DNA from: Myoxocephalus aenaeus
Taxonomy: Eukaryota > Chordata > Actinopteri > Perciformes > Cottidae
Direction of reading: 5' to 3'
Length of the DNA: 64,000 bases
Assembly (NCBI GenBank): GCA_038501785.1
Contig: JBAMJR010000154.1
Span: 434,001 to 498,000, forward strand
Positions 27,379 through 40,289 of the stretch are shown here, in pieces. The position numbers and the translations under genes were made by a program. The notes below the pieces were generated by a model, which saw only the letters and a program-made list of their open reading frames with translations, ran no database searches and was not told the origin of the DNA. Positions within the stretch are counted from its first letter, which is position 1. Each line of letters opens with the position of its first letter.

Positions 27379-28199
27379 TTTACTCAAGTATTTCTACTTT
27401 CACCCCTTTACTTCTCACAGGGAAATATTGTATTTCTTATTCCACTGCATTTATCTGACAGCTATAGTTTCAGTTGGTTAATTTACTTGGCAGACTCCGA
27501 CTTAACTGCGGATCCAGAAATGACATATAAATGCATTGTTATAGCAGTTGCTACTGTGTTTACCGGTTAGCTCATTTCTTTCTTGATGACTGGATTTCGC
27601 CACTACCTCCTTCAGTAATGTGGAATAAAGAACTGAATGATGCAGATGTTGGTTTATTTAAATTAATATTGTTCAATTGGAGATAACAGAGAAGGGAAAT
27701 AGCTTTTACACTGTTAAGCACTCTTGTTTTGAAGAGCTGCCTTGTTTGCTTTTTATCTGTGACAAAGTGCAGTTACTTCAAGATCAGTTAGCCTACTGCA
27801 AATTATTCATGCTTAAATGGAAAATATTTTTTCTATAGTGTGATACTTTGCTGTATGGTCAAACAAATGCCAAAAAGTCAGATTAGGGTCTTGACTTAGT
27901 TTTGGTTTTGTCATGCAGTATACTGTATCTGTTGCACAAATAAGTAAATGCCTTTTGAGGGTTACAGTTTTTGTTTTTTAATACGCTTTATTTAAAAGTA
28001 TCTTGCACTTAGGCCGATGTTTGATAAAGGCCTACTTGTGATCGCATGCACGATAAACTATTAGTTTAGTTACCTTTTATTTATCTGTGTCATGCGTACA
28101 CAGAAACTAACTTTACGAATATAGCATTAGTACAAATATAAATGCAAAACCATCACTTCTATTTTTACATTGCAATATTGCTACTTTTACTTGAGTAAA
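27379..28199. repeat. Dispersed repeat with inverted ends
   Basis: Begins TTTACTCAAGTA and ends TACTTGAGTAAA, a perfect 12-bp inverted pair. Phrases such as CTGCATTTATCTGACAGCTATAG match a common fish interspersed repeat as I remember it. The element is about 820 bp, probably internally diverged or chimeric, and has no coding capacity. Confidence 0.5.
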
Positions 28200-28648
28200 G
28201 GATCGGAGTATGTCGTCCACCCCTGCTGTCTCATAAAGAAGCACATAATCTGCTGACATTATTTAGTCCATCTGACGATTGAGTTGAATGTGACACAATA
28301 GAGGCAGCCGCCAGAGTCAGACATGTGGATGTTCTGTGGTCCCTGTTGAGAACACTAAGCTCTGTATTTGCACTCCTCTTGTTGAGGATAACAGCCTCTC
28401 CAGCCCAGGTTAGGAGTGGGGCTCCCTGCAGCTGCTGTCTCTGAGGCTGATTAGTGCAGTGATGAGCGAATGAGGGCCAGGGGAGCCGCGCGCGCACACA
28501 CACACTCTGAAAGGGTTAAGCAGCCGGTTAGGGAGGAGACCTGCTCTGTGTCCAGGATGTTGAGTGCAGCAGAGCGATGGTGTGCTGTTACACTGCATGA
28601 GGCCTCGGCTCCACTTGGGTTCTGATTGGGCCTGTAAGATCACAGCCA

Positions 28649-28681
28649 CCCCCCCCCCCCCCCCCCCACCCCCCCCCCCCC
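28649..28681 (+). repeat. Poly-C tract
   Basis: 33 bases that are all C except for one A, followed by further pyrimidine-rich sequence. Open frames crossing it encode poly-Pro or poly-Gly and are artefacts. Confidence 0.95.
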
Positions 28682-29937
28682 TCCTCTCTGCCAACCCCCT
28701 CCTCCCTGAGGGTTTCTCTCTCCACATCCTCCCTGCTGATTATCACCACTGCCAGGGCTGACTCTTGCACTCCAGCTGCTGTCCACACTCTGGCTCTGGG
28801 GCTAATTTAACCAGGCTGCATGGAGGGAGAAAACTTTCTCACACAGCCTGAAAAAACAGAGCTGCTGCACAGTAAAGCTCCTCCCAGGCTTCAGCTTGTT
28901 GCTCTCCACCAAGCTGCTGCCGCTCACTACAAGAAGACCTGCTCCGCTAACACTACATGCCTCTCCGTCAGGCTTTCTCTGGTGGTGTGTTTAAATAATA
29001 TCCAGAGCTATGATCAGAACACGGTCACAGTCCTCTTTACTCAGGGATATTTCATCAGTGCAAAGATAGACAGCGAAGATTTCCCTGCAGACCAACATGT
29101 GTTGCTCTCTGCAGGTGTTTCCGCTGAGCAAGGTCAGAGCAGAGCGCTGCCTTCACTGTCCAGACGGTGACTCTCAACTGTCATCTTCCATGTGAAACTC
29201 AACCTTCCTGCTCTTAATATAAAACACGCATACAATATCTTTCTAGCTACTGTATATCAAATCATATATGTTGCGTCACAATACAACCCTGAACAACAGA
29301 GGTGAATGATGCCTGAATTGTTACTTTTCTGCATTAGGGTATTTCAAGTTGTTGTTATTTGATAAAAGCAAAAGTTGAATAATTCACACACATGTTGTTG
29401 TAGGACGGAGCTGCACAATCTATTTGACTTAGTAAGGCTGTGAGGGGATAACAATACAATAATTGAACATTCAAACAGGTGACTTTGGAGCAGGACAAAA
29501 TGACTGAAATCCAAATATAATAATCCAAATTTCAAATATAGCGTGCTGAAACTGTACTGTAAATAAATTATACCAAATATTATGGTTGACATTTGTATTT
29601 AATCCCAACAATATGCACACTATAAACATTATGGTGTATCCTCTGCCCGGGCAAATATCAATAAGCCACTTGGACTTGTGCCAGCAGCTCTGGAGTTAAA
29701 GCCTTGTCGTACGTGTGAGTGTGTGCCAAAGCAGCATTATGTGAGTGTTGATGGGGAGAGTCCTCTGTCAGCCTCCGGGGCTCCGGTGTCTCTCTGTTGG
29801 GCCGTCCTGGGTTGCACGATTGGGCTGAGTGGGCAAGACGCTGCTCCCCCCACCAACTCGCCATGTTAAATGGGAGCATTGTGACTGCAGACCTGCTCTC
29901 ATCTTCATGTACACTTTCTTTTTTTCTCTTTCTCCAG

Positions 29938-30020
29938 TACATAATGAGCCCAGACTATGTGACGACAGGCATTGTATCCGACTGGGCCACATAGAAATTA
30001 AAGATGAGGATCTGATTCAG
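29938..30020 (+). pseudogene. metap1d: Decayed METAP1D exon (mitochondrial methionine aminopeptidase 1D)
   Basis: After a strong acceptor (TTTCTCTTTCTCCAG) the frame reads YIMSPDYVTTGIVSDW and then hits TAG at 29992-29994. From 29991 a different frame reads IEIKDEDLIQ up to 30020. Joined, these match the METAP1D segment around PDYVTTGIVPDW...IEVKNEDQIQ, except that the human protein has three residues (GDS, 9 nt) where only 5 nt remain. The net 4-nt loss is a frameshift and brings in the stop. Plus-strand orientation between hat1 and dlx1a is the ancestral METAP1D position. The part of the exon after 30020 is no longer recognisable. Confidence 0.75.
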
Positions 30021-30521
30021 AGGCAGCTGCAAGTCTTTTTCTGCCATATACCGTTGGACATACTGTGTCCAATGGTATTTAAGGTGTAAACGTATGTGCA
30101 TCTGTTGTTTGGTGTAATCAAATTATTTTTGATATTCTGTGTGTGGTCTCCCGTGTTGTTGCAAACATCGAGCCAGGTGGCAACAATTGATTAAATCAAA
30201 TTTCTGCCCAGAGCAAGAATTCAATTATGGCATTAGACCTGTAATCTGATGCATTCTTGCCTTCACATGTAGACTGTGTATATTGGCATTATGATATATT
30301 TATAGTGTGAATCCCTATAATTTAACTTATTTATGTGATTTTATACATGTTAGGAGGAGGTGCAGAGGTGTCACGTGTAAGTGCTTTTCAATATCAGATG
30401 TGTTCAAGGTGCATGGTTTGAATATAGATGTATATTTATGTATACAACAACCTGCATTTTATGTTAAGATTGAAATTATTCAGATGAACTGTTCTTGAAA
30501 TGAAATGTTTTTTCTTTGCAG

Positions 30522-30577
30522 AAATTTCCCTCTGTGGGACTGAACAGTGAACAATGCAGTCACACTACAACTGGCAG
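30522..30577 (+). pseudogene. metap1d: Probable second decayed METAP1D exon
   Basis: Framed by an acceptor (TTTTTTCTTTGCAG) and a CAG/GT donor. The 56 bases resemble the METAP1D exon coding for FPKSVCTSVNN: TTTCCC, then TCTGTG, then GTGAACAATG (30547-30556), in the right order but with small indels. It follows the first relic on the same strand, in the expected order. The similarity is weaker than for the first relic and could be partly chance. Confidence 0.5.
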
Positions 30578-31264
30578 GTATTTAATCCCTTGTCTGGGAA
30601 TTCCCCTCTCTTACAATTATGAAGTGCAATTTAGAAATCAAACCCAAGGGCAGTGTTTTCTGGCAGAGGAGTTCTGGGATGATCCCTTTCCCCCCCAAGT
30701 AGAGCGCTTCAAGAACTCACACAGAGAAAACACAACCTTTTGTGCACATTGTCATGACGATAGGTTTTCTTTTTTAAAAGGCGATTGTGTCATGATGAGA
30801 AACAATACAAACAACAAAGAGGCAGTTTACACACGGGTGTGTATTACAGAAATAGTATTGTATGAATTTGCTATGTTTTCTATATTTATATCTATTACAT
30901 CACTTTAATGTGACTGTGGACATTACACTATATATTGGTACACTTTTATGTATATTTTGTAAATGTATTATATTATATTACTACATGTTTTGCAGCTACT
31001 AAATGGATGAATTCAACACTTTGTTTTAAAATAAAACTGACCACAGAGATAGCATCTTACGTCTCGGGGAAGGCAATTAAAAAGAAATTAAGTCTAATTT
31101 TGTGTTGTCTGTGATTTCTCCTTGTTTATTTTGAGGTTTCTGGGAAACCCCCACTTTTTAGTTACACTAAATGCTTATTTTAGATTTTTTTTCATCCCAT
31201 TTCCACTGAGCTGCAAAATGCTAGATGCTATCAACAATGATGTCAGTGTGGCTATTTCTGCCTT

Positions 31265-31270
<6 letters not shown>

Positions 31271-31306
<36 letters not shown>
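31271..31306 (+). repeat. (AC)n microsatellite
   Basis: About 18 uninterrupted AC units. Confidence 0.95.
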
Positions 31307-31309
<3 letters not shown>

Positions 31310-33442
31310 TCTGCATGTATAAATAATTCACAAAAGATCAAGCTTTTGATCCTCTGATACAGCCTCTCGGATTGCCAGTAGTGGCAGGAAAACCAGTAGA
31401 TTGAAAATGAGGAATGCATCAAGGGTGTGCTGTTTACTTGTAGCGCGGGCAGCTGGTTAGCCACCCCTCGGCCGTTTACACCCCCCTCCCTCGCTTTTCA
31501 ATTCCAGCCAGACCCCGGGCTCGGCCACTAACTGGGGGCTGGAATATTGTGCACTGGGGATCAATGCGACCCTGAGTGAAATGTCAACTGCGGCCCTGCG
31601 ATGTGTCAGGCTGTGAGGGAGTTGTAATGGCTATTGATCCACTGTGCGCTTAATGCAGAGCTGCCCCGCCACGACGCGAGCCAGCTGCAGCAGAAAGATA
31701 TATGTATGAGATGAGCTAAAACTGAGAAAATAGAAAAGAAAGAGCCCACAGTTGTGTCCCCCTCCTCACAGCCCTCCCTCTCTGGCTGCAGATTGATCTT
31801 CCTCTTCCTGCTGATTCTAACTGGGGTCTGTCATTATCTTACTCTGTCATTAGGGGCTCCATTGACAGCCTTGGCCTGTCTGTGTCACTCTATTGAGACA
31901 GCAACACTTTTCCCATGCAGGGTTCCCTACATTTATTAAAATCTCTGACAGCCTTGTCTTAGCTTTCTCCATCGATGGCTGAGCTTCAGGCAGTGGTGCA
32001 GCGGTGTAATTGGAAGACGAGGCTCTCTGTTCCTGGCTAGTAATATCGGCGAGGTACAGCTAGGCCAGACTGGTTTATATCAGACTGCTGGCGATGAAGA
32101 ACAGAATCAGGCATCCTCTGTTTGAGGGTCAGAGTCTGAGCAATAGTATAGACCCTACATTTATGTCTGTATCTGGGAATCATGTGTGTATGATCTGTTT
32201 TCAGGGCTGTCTTTGGGGAAGAAATAGTATTTCCAAACCGTGAGTTACAGTATGAAAATGATGGGATTTTTGTTTTCTTATGGGGAGGGGGTATCAGGGG
32301 AGGACCCTTTGTTTTTGTTTATTATTAAAAAAACATTTTTTTTTAGATCAAATATTTACATCAAAAAGATGGATTTAGTGCGTACCATAGAAAGGTACAT
32401 TTGCCATATGAGGACAACAATCACGTCTCTGTATTTGGGGTTTATTGTCCTCATCAACTAAAAGTAGGATGAATATGTCAGAAACAGAATAGATGTGGAT
32501 CTGTGTTATTGGTGATTGAACGCAACCATAATTTTCTTCTGCATCTTACAAAAATATTACAAAATAAAATGCAAAATATTAGAGAGTCTTGTTTAAAAAG
32601 TGAGCAATACGGCTCAGTCCCCGACCTAGTTTTGGTACAGTCCCTCAGTAAAGCAGCCATCTTTGACTAAGTTGCATTTGGGTGGAGACGGGTTTTAAAG
32701 GGTTTCATCAGAATAGACTTTGGCAGAATTCTCTCAACCCAGTGTTGAGTCAATTTTACCGAAGAGGACTTTCAAATTTGTGCCACACACGACTCACGCT
32801 ATCTCTCGACCCTCAACCGAGGAGCAAGTAAAGATGAAATAACAATACAGCATGTGAAAAAGACTAGTTCTCAACAACCTGTTTCTAGTGCAGTTTCATG
32901 CACAGCATCACATGCTTCATGAGGACTGTACACAAATGACTGAGGCTGAAACATTGTGTCAGATGTTTTAAAAGTAAAACCCTGTATGAAATTCTCCTAT
33001 TTTCTTTGGACCGCCCCCTAAAATAACATTATTGAGTTGACAGAAACTAAAAGTGAAAACATAATTTTTGATGGTGCGCTGTTATTTAAACCATATATGT
33101 TAACAGGGCTTTTAAATTAACCGTTATTATAACAGTTGAATGTAATATCAGATGATGTTGTAGCTTAATATGTGTGATAATAAATAGAATACAATATTAT
33201 TCTGAGATGAGAAAATGTTGAAAGACACTCCCCTACAGTAAATCAGGTTTCCTTCCCTCAAAAAGGCAAACCACATAGCACTCCCCCTCTCCCTAATCAT
33301 TTTCATACATACCCCTGTCAAGCTACATAAACCTGCTTGTAAAGATGAATTTGTGCTCAAATATCAGAACAGCTGCTGCAACTCAAATTATTTTATTTTA
33401 AAGCCGGTTTGGTTCAGTGTCAGTGACCAAAATAGAAAACAT

Positions 33443-33473
33443 GACGTCAGATTTCAATGTGAAATCTGACGTC
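33443..33473. repeat. Perfect hairpin 1
   Basis: Arms GACGTCAGATTTCA and TGAAATCTGACGTC (14 bp, no mismatch) around a 3-base loop, ATG. It runs into the second hairpin at 33472-33504, sharing two bases. The arms are too short for a typical microRNA precursor. Confidence 0.9.
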
Positions 33474-33504
33474 TTACGGGCTCAAAATGAAAGAGCCCGT
33501 AAGA
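33472..33504. repeat. Perfect hairpin 2
   Basis: Arms TCTTACGGGCTC and GAGCCCGTAAGA (12 bp, no mismatch) around a 9-base loop, AAAATGAAA. Back-to-back with the hairpin at 33443-33473. It has no following T tract on the plus strand and is not a bacterial-type terminator. Confidence 0.9.
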
Positions 33505-36500
33505 AGCAACCCAAACACTTTTATTCTCACAGTCTTTACATAACCAAAATTTCCGATCATATGATTATTGTTTTGTTGTATTCTTCACCACTATTACTGT
33601 AGAGACTTGACAACTTGAAAACATTTCTGGAGGCTGTCAGGAAGTGCACAGTGGGGTGCACTGAATTGAGATTGGTGGTTTGTGTATGTGTGTATTTGTG
33701 TGCTACACAAAAGCCATGCTTAGTACAGGCTGGTGTTTGTACCGAGACGCTTCTCCATGTTACAGGAGGCACAATCAGGTAGGACCAGGGGGTCTCTGGC
33801 AGGCTTGGCCCCCGTAACACACGAGGCTGCTCAATGGGACGGAAGTTATTGGAGGGTATGGGTGAAGCAGATGACATGGTGTGTGACAGAGACTCATCAT
33901 TTGAGTGTGATACAAGTATTTGACCTGCAAGGCTGTAATGTTGCTTGGCTTGTCTGGGAAGATTTATTCCAGATTGCAGGGCCTGAGGGGTCAGCGGCCG
34001 TACATGTGGGAGGTTTCTTGGGAAAAAAAATGCACTTGTGGGGGAAGAGGTTGTGGACATAATGAAACAACATGCAAGAGAGAAGAGAAACATAATGTGT
34101 CTGTATCTAACTATCATATAGTCCTGACCAATTTCCCCAAAACACAGAAACAAAGCATAGAGATATCTTACAAGACATGGGGATGAGTTCATTTAGCGTT
34201 TTCTTTCAGATGTACATGTGCTGTACACTTCCTAGACTACAATGGATTTCTTTCTCCACAGAACTTGAATTTATGGCCGGGCTCCTCTGACAGAGAGAAG
34301 CTTTTTTTTTTTTTTTCCCAAGGAGGAAGAGGAAATGTTTAATCCAATACTCACTGTGAACGGAAAAAGTAATGCATATCTCACTATTTCGCCTGTCTCC
34401 TGGCGAGATGAAATTGAAATTTTAATGCATTTCAGAGTTTTTTCCCCGAATGGAGAAGCTGATAGACACGGCACACGGGGATGTCATATTTACCGTATGA
34501 ACACCCATGGTTTAATGCTCTCTACAATACTGCCATTTCAAAGTTCTCTTGAACAAAACATGCTCTTGAACATAAAGGAAAGGCAAAGAAGAAAATTATT
34601 CCTCAAGCTTTCTATCAAGCTTCTGCATTCATGGCAAAGTCTAAAGGCCATGTCAGTCCTCCTGCCTCTGAGAGAGGTAATTATCCTTTTCCTGTCAGAG
34701 AACAACAAATGATAGCCAACTATGGGGGTGCATTTTCAGGAGCGGAAATTTGTCAATTGCAAGGAGAAGGAGGTTTAATTTTCTGGCAGCTGCATATCTA
34801 CTTTTATCATGCTTTTTTCAATGGTCATTTGTTGTATGTGTTTTTTTCTATTCTTGCACAGGGTAGGGCTGTGAGCTTCTAAGGGTGTGTTTATATGCCC
34901 TGCATTAACATACCTATTTATAGTCCTACACTTTCTTACAGTCATCTTTTTTTTCTGTTGTGACCATTTCACAGATTATATATTGTCCAAGTAATTTCCC
35001 TTTCAGCGTCTGTGTTTTTTACCTTTCAGAGAAAGCAGTGAATGGAGAGAAAATTATCACAATTACTCATATAATTGAGCCGTCTTTGTAGCAAGTGCAG
35101 CTTCAGTAACCCTTTTTTTCCATCAGCCAAAATGGTTTCATTATATGGGTTTTTCATATTCCCTGACACAGGGCTCTGCTGAGGGCCTGGCGCGTGGATG
35201 AGATGCAGGATGAACAGAGAGAATCATTAAGGTCACAGTAGGAATAATTATCCCAGCTATGGAAAGAGCATCTACAGCCTTTTTTTTTCTCCCCCGGCAC
35301 AAATGCAGTGTCCACGGTTTTGTTACGAATGGAGCTTCCACCTTCTACTTATACAAAGAAGAGAGGGGGAGAGCAAGACTTGTATCAACATGACAATTTT
35401 CCATCATTAAGACTAATGACAGGCACAGACTGTGGGGATCAAGGGGAGCACAAAAAAGAGAGGCGCATTCAGGTGTTGGCTGAGTGCTGACCTCCTTCCC
35501 GTCTTTGTTGGAGACTTAACTCTTAACAAAAACTAAAAAGGGGTTTCAGACTAAAGGCGCAGTGGCAGCTGAACGTCAAGCAGTCCAGCTCTCCATGGGC
35601 AAATGACTTAATTGGCGAATTTGCATGTTTTCCATTTGCAGGGAAATTAATTCAATAAGACCTACATGTAAAGATGTTTAATCAATCGTTGTTTTAGTGT
35701 TGGTGAAATAATCCCCCAGTTTATAGCTATGTTATATGTATTCTGTAATCCAGCTCTCACATCACTACTCCGACTTAAAGTTGATCACATTTCGATTAGC
35801 CTTAAAATATTTTTTTCTGATCAGTTGACAATTTTATGCCCATCTACACTTGACAGATGGGGATACTGTAACATGTAGCAAGTATGAAGCGTCAATGTCA
35901 CACTAGTTTCTTTTACAGTTTAGCTGAATTAAGTAAAAGCCATATTTTTCCCAGTCCTTTCTCCCCAGCCTTCACTCAGGTAATTGGTCATTTTGCAGCC
36001 AATTTTGGGCAGGTTGGATGCTTGCTGCCATGGCCTGACCCCTGCTGCTGCTGTAATGGGGACAGCATTTCTACTAGTTCGCTGGGGGCTTTTCCACACT
36101 GACCCCCAGCTTTCTGAGAAGAGAGCTGCTCTGAACACTAAACGCTCAGCTCTGCAATGAACAGCTTTAAGTCCTATTACACACATGTTAATTATAGAGT
36201 ACTTCTTTTAATTTAACTCGCATGAGAAGTTTTTGCTGTTTGGGATTTAATTAGCTAAAAATTAGAATAAAAGTGTCACTTATAGGTTAAAAATAAGCCA
36301 TTTATGATTTGCTTCTGATAAGGAAAGACATGTATGAAGGACAACAACAACAAAAACATTCACAATTGTATTTAATTTATTGTCACATTCGATGGCTCCT
36401 TATTTCACCAGGCTTCAACATTCAACGGCAGTCCCCAGCAACAAGTCCAGTTTGGAGTCAGCGGCATTTGGTCAACATTATGACCTGAAAGGATGCTGAT

Positions 36501-38089
36501 TCTTCACAGTCATCAATACCTAAAAACAAACAAAATAATCATTATTATACTTCACAAAATGATATATAAACAACACATATTCATTGTTTCAATAATGAAT
36601 TGTTGTAGAAGACATCAGAAATGTTTTTACAGTCAATAAAGGAAATAATTATACTTTTTAGTTGTTATTAAAGGCATGTGATCCAGATATAAACAAAGCA
36701 GTATAGGCCCAAACACCACCATTTGAAACGAGAGTTGAACCTGACTTACATAATATATTATTATGTCCTGATGTTTACCAGCATTCAATATTTCAAATAA
36801 GAAACACATTTTTATTTGAAAATCAAGTTATCAGAATAAATCTTTAATTTATATGGACAAAAATGACTTATTTGGCTCTTTAAAAAAACACAGAAAAAAA
36901 AATCTGTCATTATTTGTGACCTTGCTTGCACATAATACAATATATTATTAAATATGATTACACAAAAGTAAAGGAACCAATGAGGATTACAGGCAGTACA
37001 TTTGGGTTTGACTGAATTGTATTCCTCATTTTTCTGAAAACAATAATACAAAATAAAAAAATATCTAAATTTCATTTCCCCCCTGGCCCTTATGATAATG
37101 TAATCAATTAACCGTTATAACAATCTTGTTTCTCCGATATTATGATTATATTTGTTGTTTACGTGGTACTCGGTGAACAAAATCAATTCACATTTTGATG
37201 CCACATTGAACATGAAAATAGACATTGAATCGAGTTAATTATAGTGCATCTAGTTTGCGTTCATTGACGCTGCTGCAAATTACAAAGCCAGAGAGGAAGC
37301 AGAACAAAAGGCAATTTCACTTGTTTGATCCACCGCCTTAAAAACGTGAAATAAACCTTCATGACGTGTGACATTTTAGCTGGAAGTCACTCAACGAATC
37401 ACATTTGCATTTGTAGCTGAGGTCATGTGGCAATAATGTCCATAATGGGCCGTTTCAGACAAGCTGTATTCATTTAAAAAACAAGAAGCATGAGAGAGCA
37501 GTTTATTTATAATTTTACTAAGAATTTGTGTATTTGAGATGGATACAGCATCTTGATGTTGAGATGTATCTAAGAGATATAGTTGTGGAAAATGATTGAA
37601 ATTGAAATTGAAGTCTTTTCTTTTTTTTCATTTGCAGACGGAAAACCACCAGAAACGATCAAATGTCATCAGAAACCCAAAGCTGGAAAGTAACTGACAT
37701 ACATTCTTCCAAAAGAAAAAGAAGAAAAAACATATACACCTGGATTTCTCCTCTATAATGAAGGAGAAGAAAAACCTCCCTGCACCTCCATTGGCAATAA
37801 TTAATCACCGCTCACACGCAGAGTCTACAGGGTGCACGTGGAGCTGTGCTTCCACACAGCATGCACACACAGTTTACCAATGCACCGCGGTCGGGATAAT
37901 ATTTGGTGGCTGTGAAAATGTGGGTTGGCATGGCAGTTGAGGAGGGCTTTCGATCACCGGACTGAAATGAAGTCTGTGACATCTTGGCCCGTTTACCCCT
38001 CCACACCCCTCCTCTTTCTATCCCTCCACCTCTGCACTAACCCTCAGGTGAAGAGCAGCAGGTGTTAAAACACCCTCAGCCACAGAGCT

Positions 38090-38900
38090 ACTCACTCCTA
38101 ATGAGTGCTGCCTCTGCGCTCCATCCATGCATGGAGGACTTTATTTTTAGTGCCCCGCCGCCATGATGCTGCAGGACGGACCGCTGTGGCGCGCGCTGCC
38201 CTCCTGCCGCGAGCAGAGGAGTCGAATTATAAATTAAAGTGGTAATATTATCACCCGTCTGCTCATCCTAATGACAATGAGGGTGGCTTGAGAAAGCCGC
38301 TCAAATAAATAGTTGATCATTTAGGTTGCCAGCGAATAAACAGTTGCTTAATGTGATTGTGCAAAAGGTAAATTGAGGATTTATGCAACGTACATTCCTC
38401 GTGTCTGCTCGGCCCTAAATTGCATTCACTTCAACAAAAAGCCTGTAATTATTATTGCTATTATTAGTATACTCGAGTTATTTTACCATGTTCTGCAAAT
38501 TCTACCTCTATTCTGTTAATGGTTTGCTCACAGCCGCGTGTCAATTTGCAGATACTATAATCGTGGGAAAATAATGACAGTTATCAGTCGCACCCACCAA
38601 GTACCCATAAAAATCAGTCCTCTGTTCTGGAAGATGATAATTATTGGTTGTACTACCATTATCATTGTCGTTGTTGATGGAGGAAATCTTGAAGCATTTT
38701 TCGAAAGTAATTCCAGAGAAATCACTTCAAATTGGCCTATTTTAGGGGACAAGGCCATCTTATAATATTGCACAGATATCTTTAAATTCAGGCATCCGCC
38801 GCCGCCTGGTACACTGTGGCGCACGTGTCCTGGTGTCAGCGCCTGCATTTTGATAGCACATTTTACAACTTGCTAGTTCTGTTCTGAGTTCAATTATGCA
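38090..38900. promoter_or_regulatory. Candidate distal upstream enhancer of dlx1a
   Basis: About 2 kb upstream of dlx1a. It combines GC-rich sequence with homeodomain-type AT motifs (CCTAATGAG, AATTATAAATTAAAG, CCTAATGACAATGAG) and is free of obvious repeats. Upstream enhancers of this kind are known for mammalian Dlx1. The call rests on composition and position only, and the limits are arbitrary. Confidence 0.3.
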
Positions 38901-39070
38901 ATTACACTGATAATCACTGTGACGGAATTTAACTGCCTTTAATTTGTTATTCAGGTGGAGATGCAGGGACCGGCGGATGGAGCAGCCAGGCAGTGTTGCT
39001 GCTCTGCACAGACACCAGCACGAGAGCAGCAGCCTGCAAATGAATCCTAATAAACTGCTGGATTATTTCT

Positions 39071-39102
<32 letters not shown>

Positions 39103-40289
39103 TTTCACCAAGTGCGTCCTGCGGAGGCTCTTTGGCCCACGATGGCGTGGATTTATCTGCTTCTTTTCCATCACGTGATTTTTAAAGTAAGTTACTTTCA
39201 GCTGCTGATTGAAGTGAATATCTTATTTTTTTGAATATAGCCTGGTTAAACTCTATATAGCAGCAGTGACCCTGCTCCTGTGTGCTATTGAGTTGTGGAG
39301 GGCTAAACCTGCAGCTCAAGAAGAAATGTCTTCTGTCAGTCGTCAGTTCAATTAAATCAAATGGCCATGGATAATTATTCTTGTTAGGCTGTGGGAGGCT
39401 GGCCGCACCCCCATCCTCGCTTAGATTCATGCTAATCAAACGTGCCAGGATTTAACAAAACTGTGACCATTAATTGATTGCGATAGAAGGTGCGTAAAGT
39501 CGTTTGGAAAGCATTTAAATGTGATAAGAAAATCGGCCTGCGTGCATTCATTACGACGCGAGAAATGGCTCGTGAGAAGCGACGAAATACAACAAACAAG
39601 TCCTCGCGATTAGGCTCCATGTCACATTGTTATGAAAGAAAAAACATTAAAACAGTTGCGTTTTTTTTAATTGACTTAGACAGTGGTCTGTTATTGTTAT
39701 GGGCTTTAGGCTTTGGTGTCGTTATGTTCTCAGGCGTTATCACACGTTAGGCCTGAGCCAACAAACCTCATTTCACATCAAAGCCTTATCGTCCAGAGAT
39801 GTAACTGAGATCTACGTGTTAAACACATGAGTAATTACAAGCCTACTTATGAAAATTGAACACTAGTGTTATGTTAATACACCTTCCTCCATATGGAGCT
39901 TTAATCTAAAAAGATGTAATCAAACTGCCCAGAGTAGCTTTAACGAGACTGGAAATTATTATTTAACATTCATAAATGATGCTTACCACCGGCACTTTTA
40001 TTACAATGACACACCTGATGGTACCATATTATACAGCGCTGCGCCGATGGAGATGACGGTATTTTATTAAATATTACAAATTAGGATATAGCCAGACAAA
40101 AGTGGATCAAGTCGTGTTATCACTTTAAAGCAATATTATCACAATTTGGTGTCTAAAATTGTTATAATTTATTTGGCGATTTGTAAATAATAATAATAAT
40201 AATAATAATAAAAATAATGATAGCGAATCTTGACATGTCAAGAGGTGTCTTAGATGTTTGTGGGTTTCCTTGACCCAGCCCCAGCGGCG

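Larger units (their letters stand above)
16861..29937. other. Non-genic region between hat1 and the metap1d relics
   Basis: 13 kb without an intact gene. It contains fish dispersed repeats (17190-17790 and 27379-28199), a common-repeat fragment near 19945-19998, an inverted MITE-like pair (23663-24054), a C run (28649-28681) and ordinary AT-rich DNA. All open frames are short and lack recognisable domains or neighbouring splice sites in phase. Confidence 0.6.

Noticed and set aside
33443..33504. Possible microRNA precursor or terminator
   Set aside because: Stems of 12-14 bp are too short for a microRNA precursor, and rho-independent terminators do not apply in animals.
33840..33910. Possible third METAP1D relic (a GGTGTGTGACAGAGACTCATC-like stretch)
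   Set aside because: The resemblance to the YHGDTSETF block is only a few bases and needs many gaps, so it is not distinguishable from chance.
39068..39104. Acidic or Phe-rich open frames over a CTT/GAA tract
   Set aside because: They reflect the trinucleotide repeat only.
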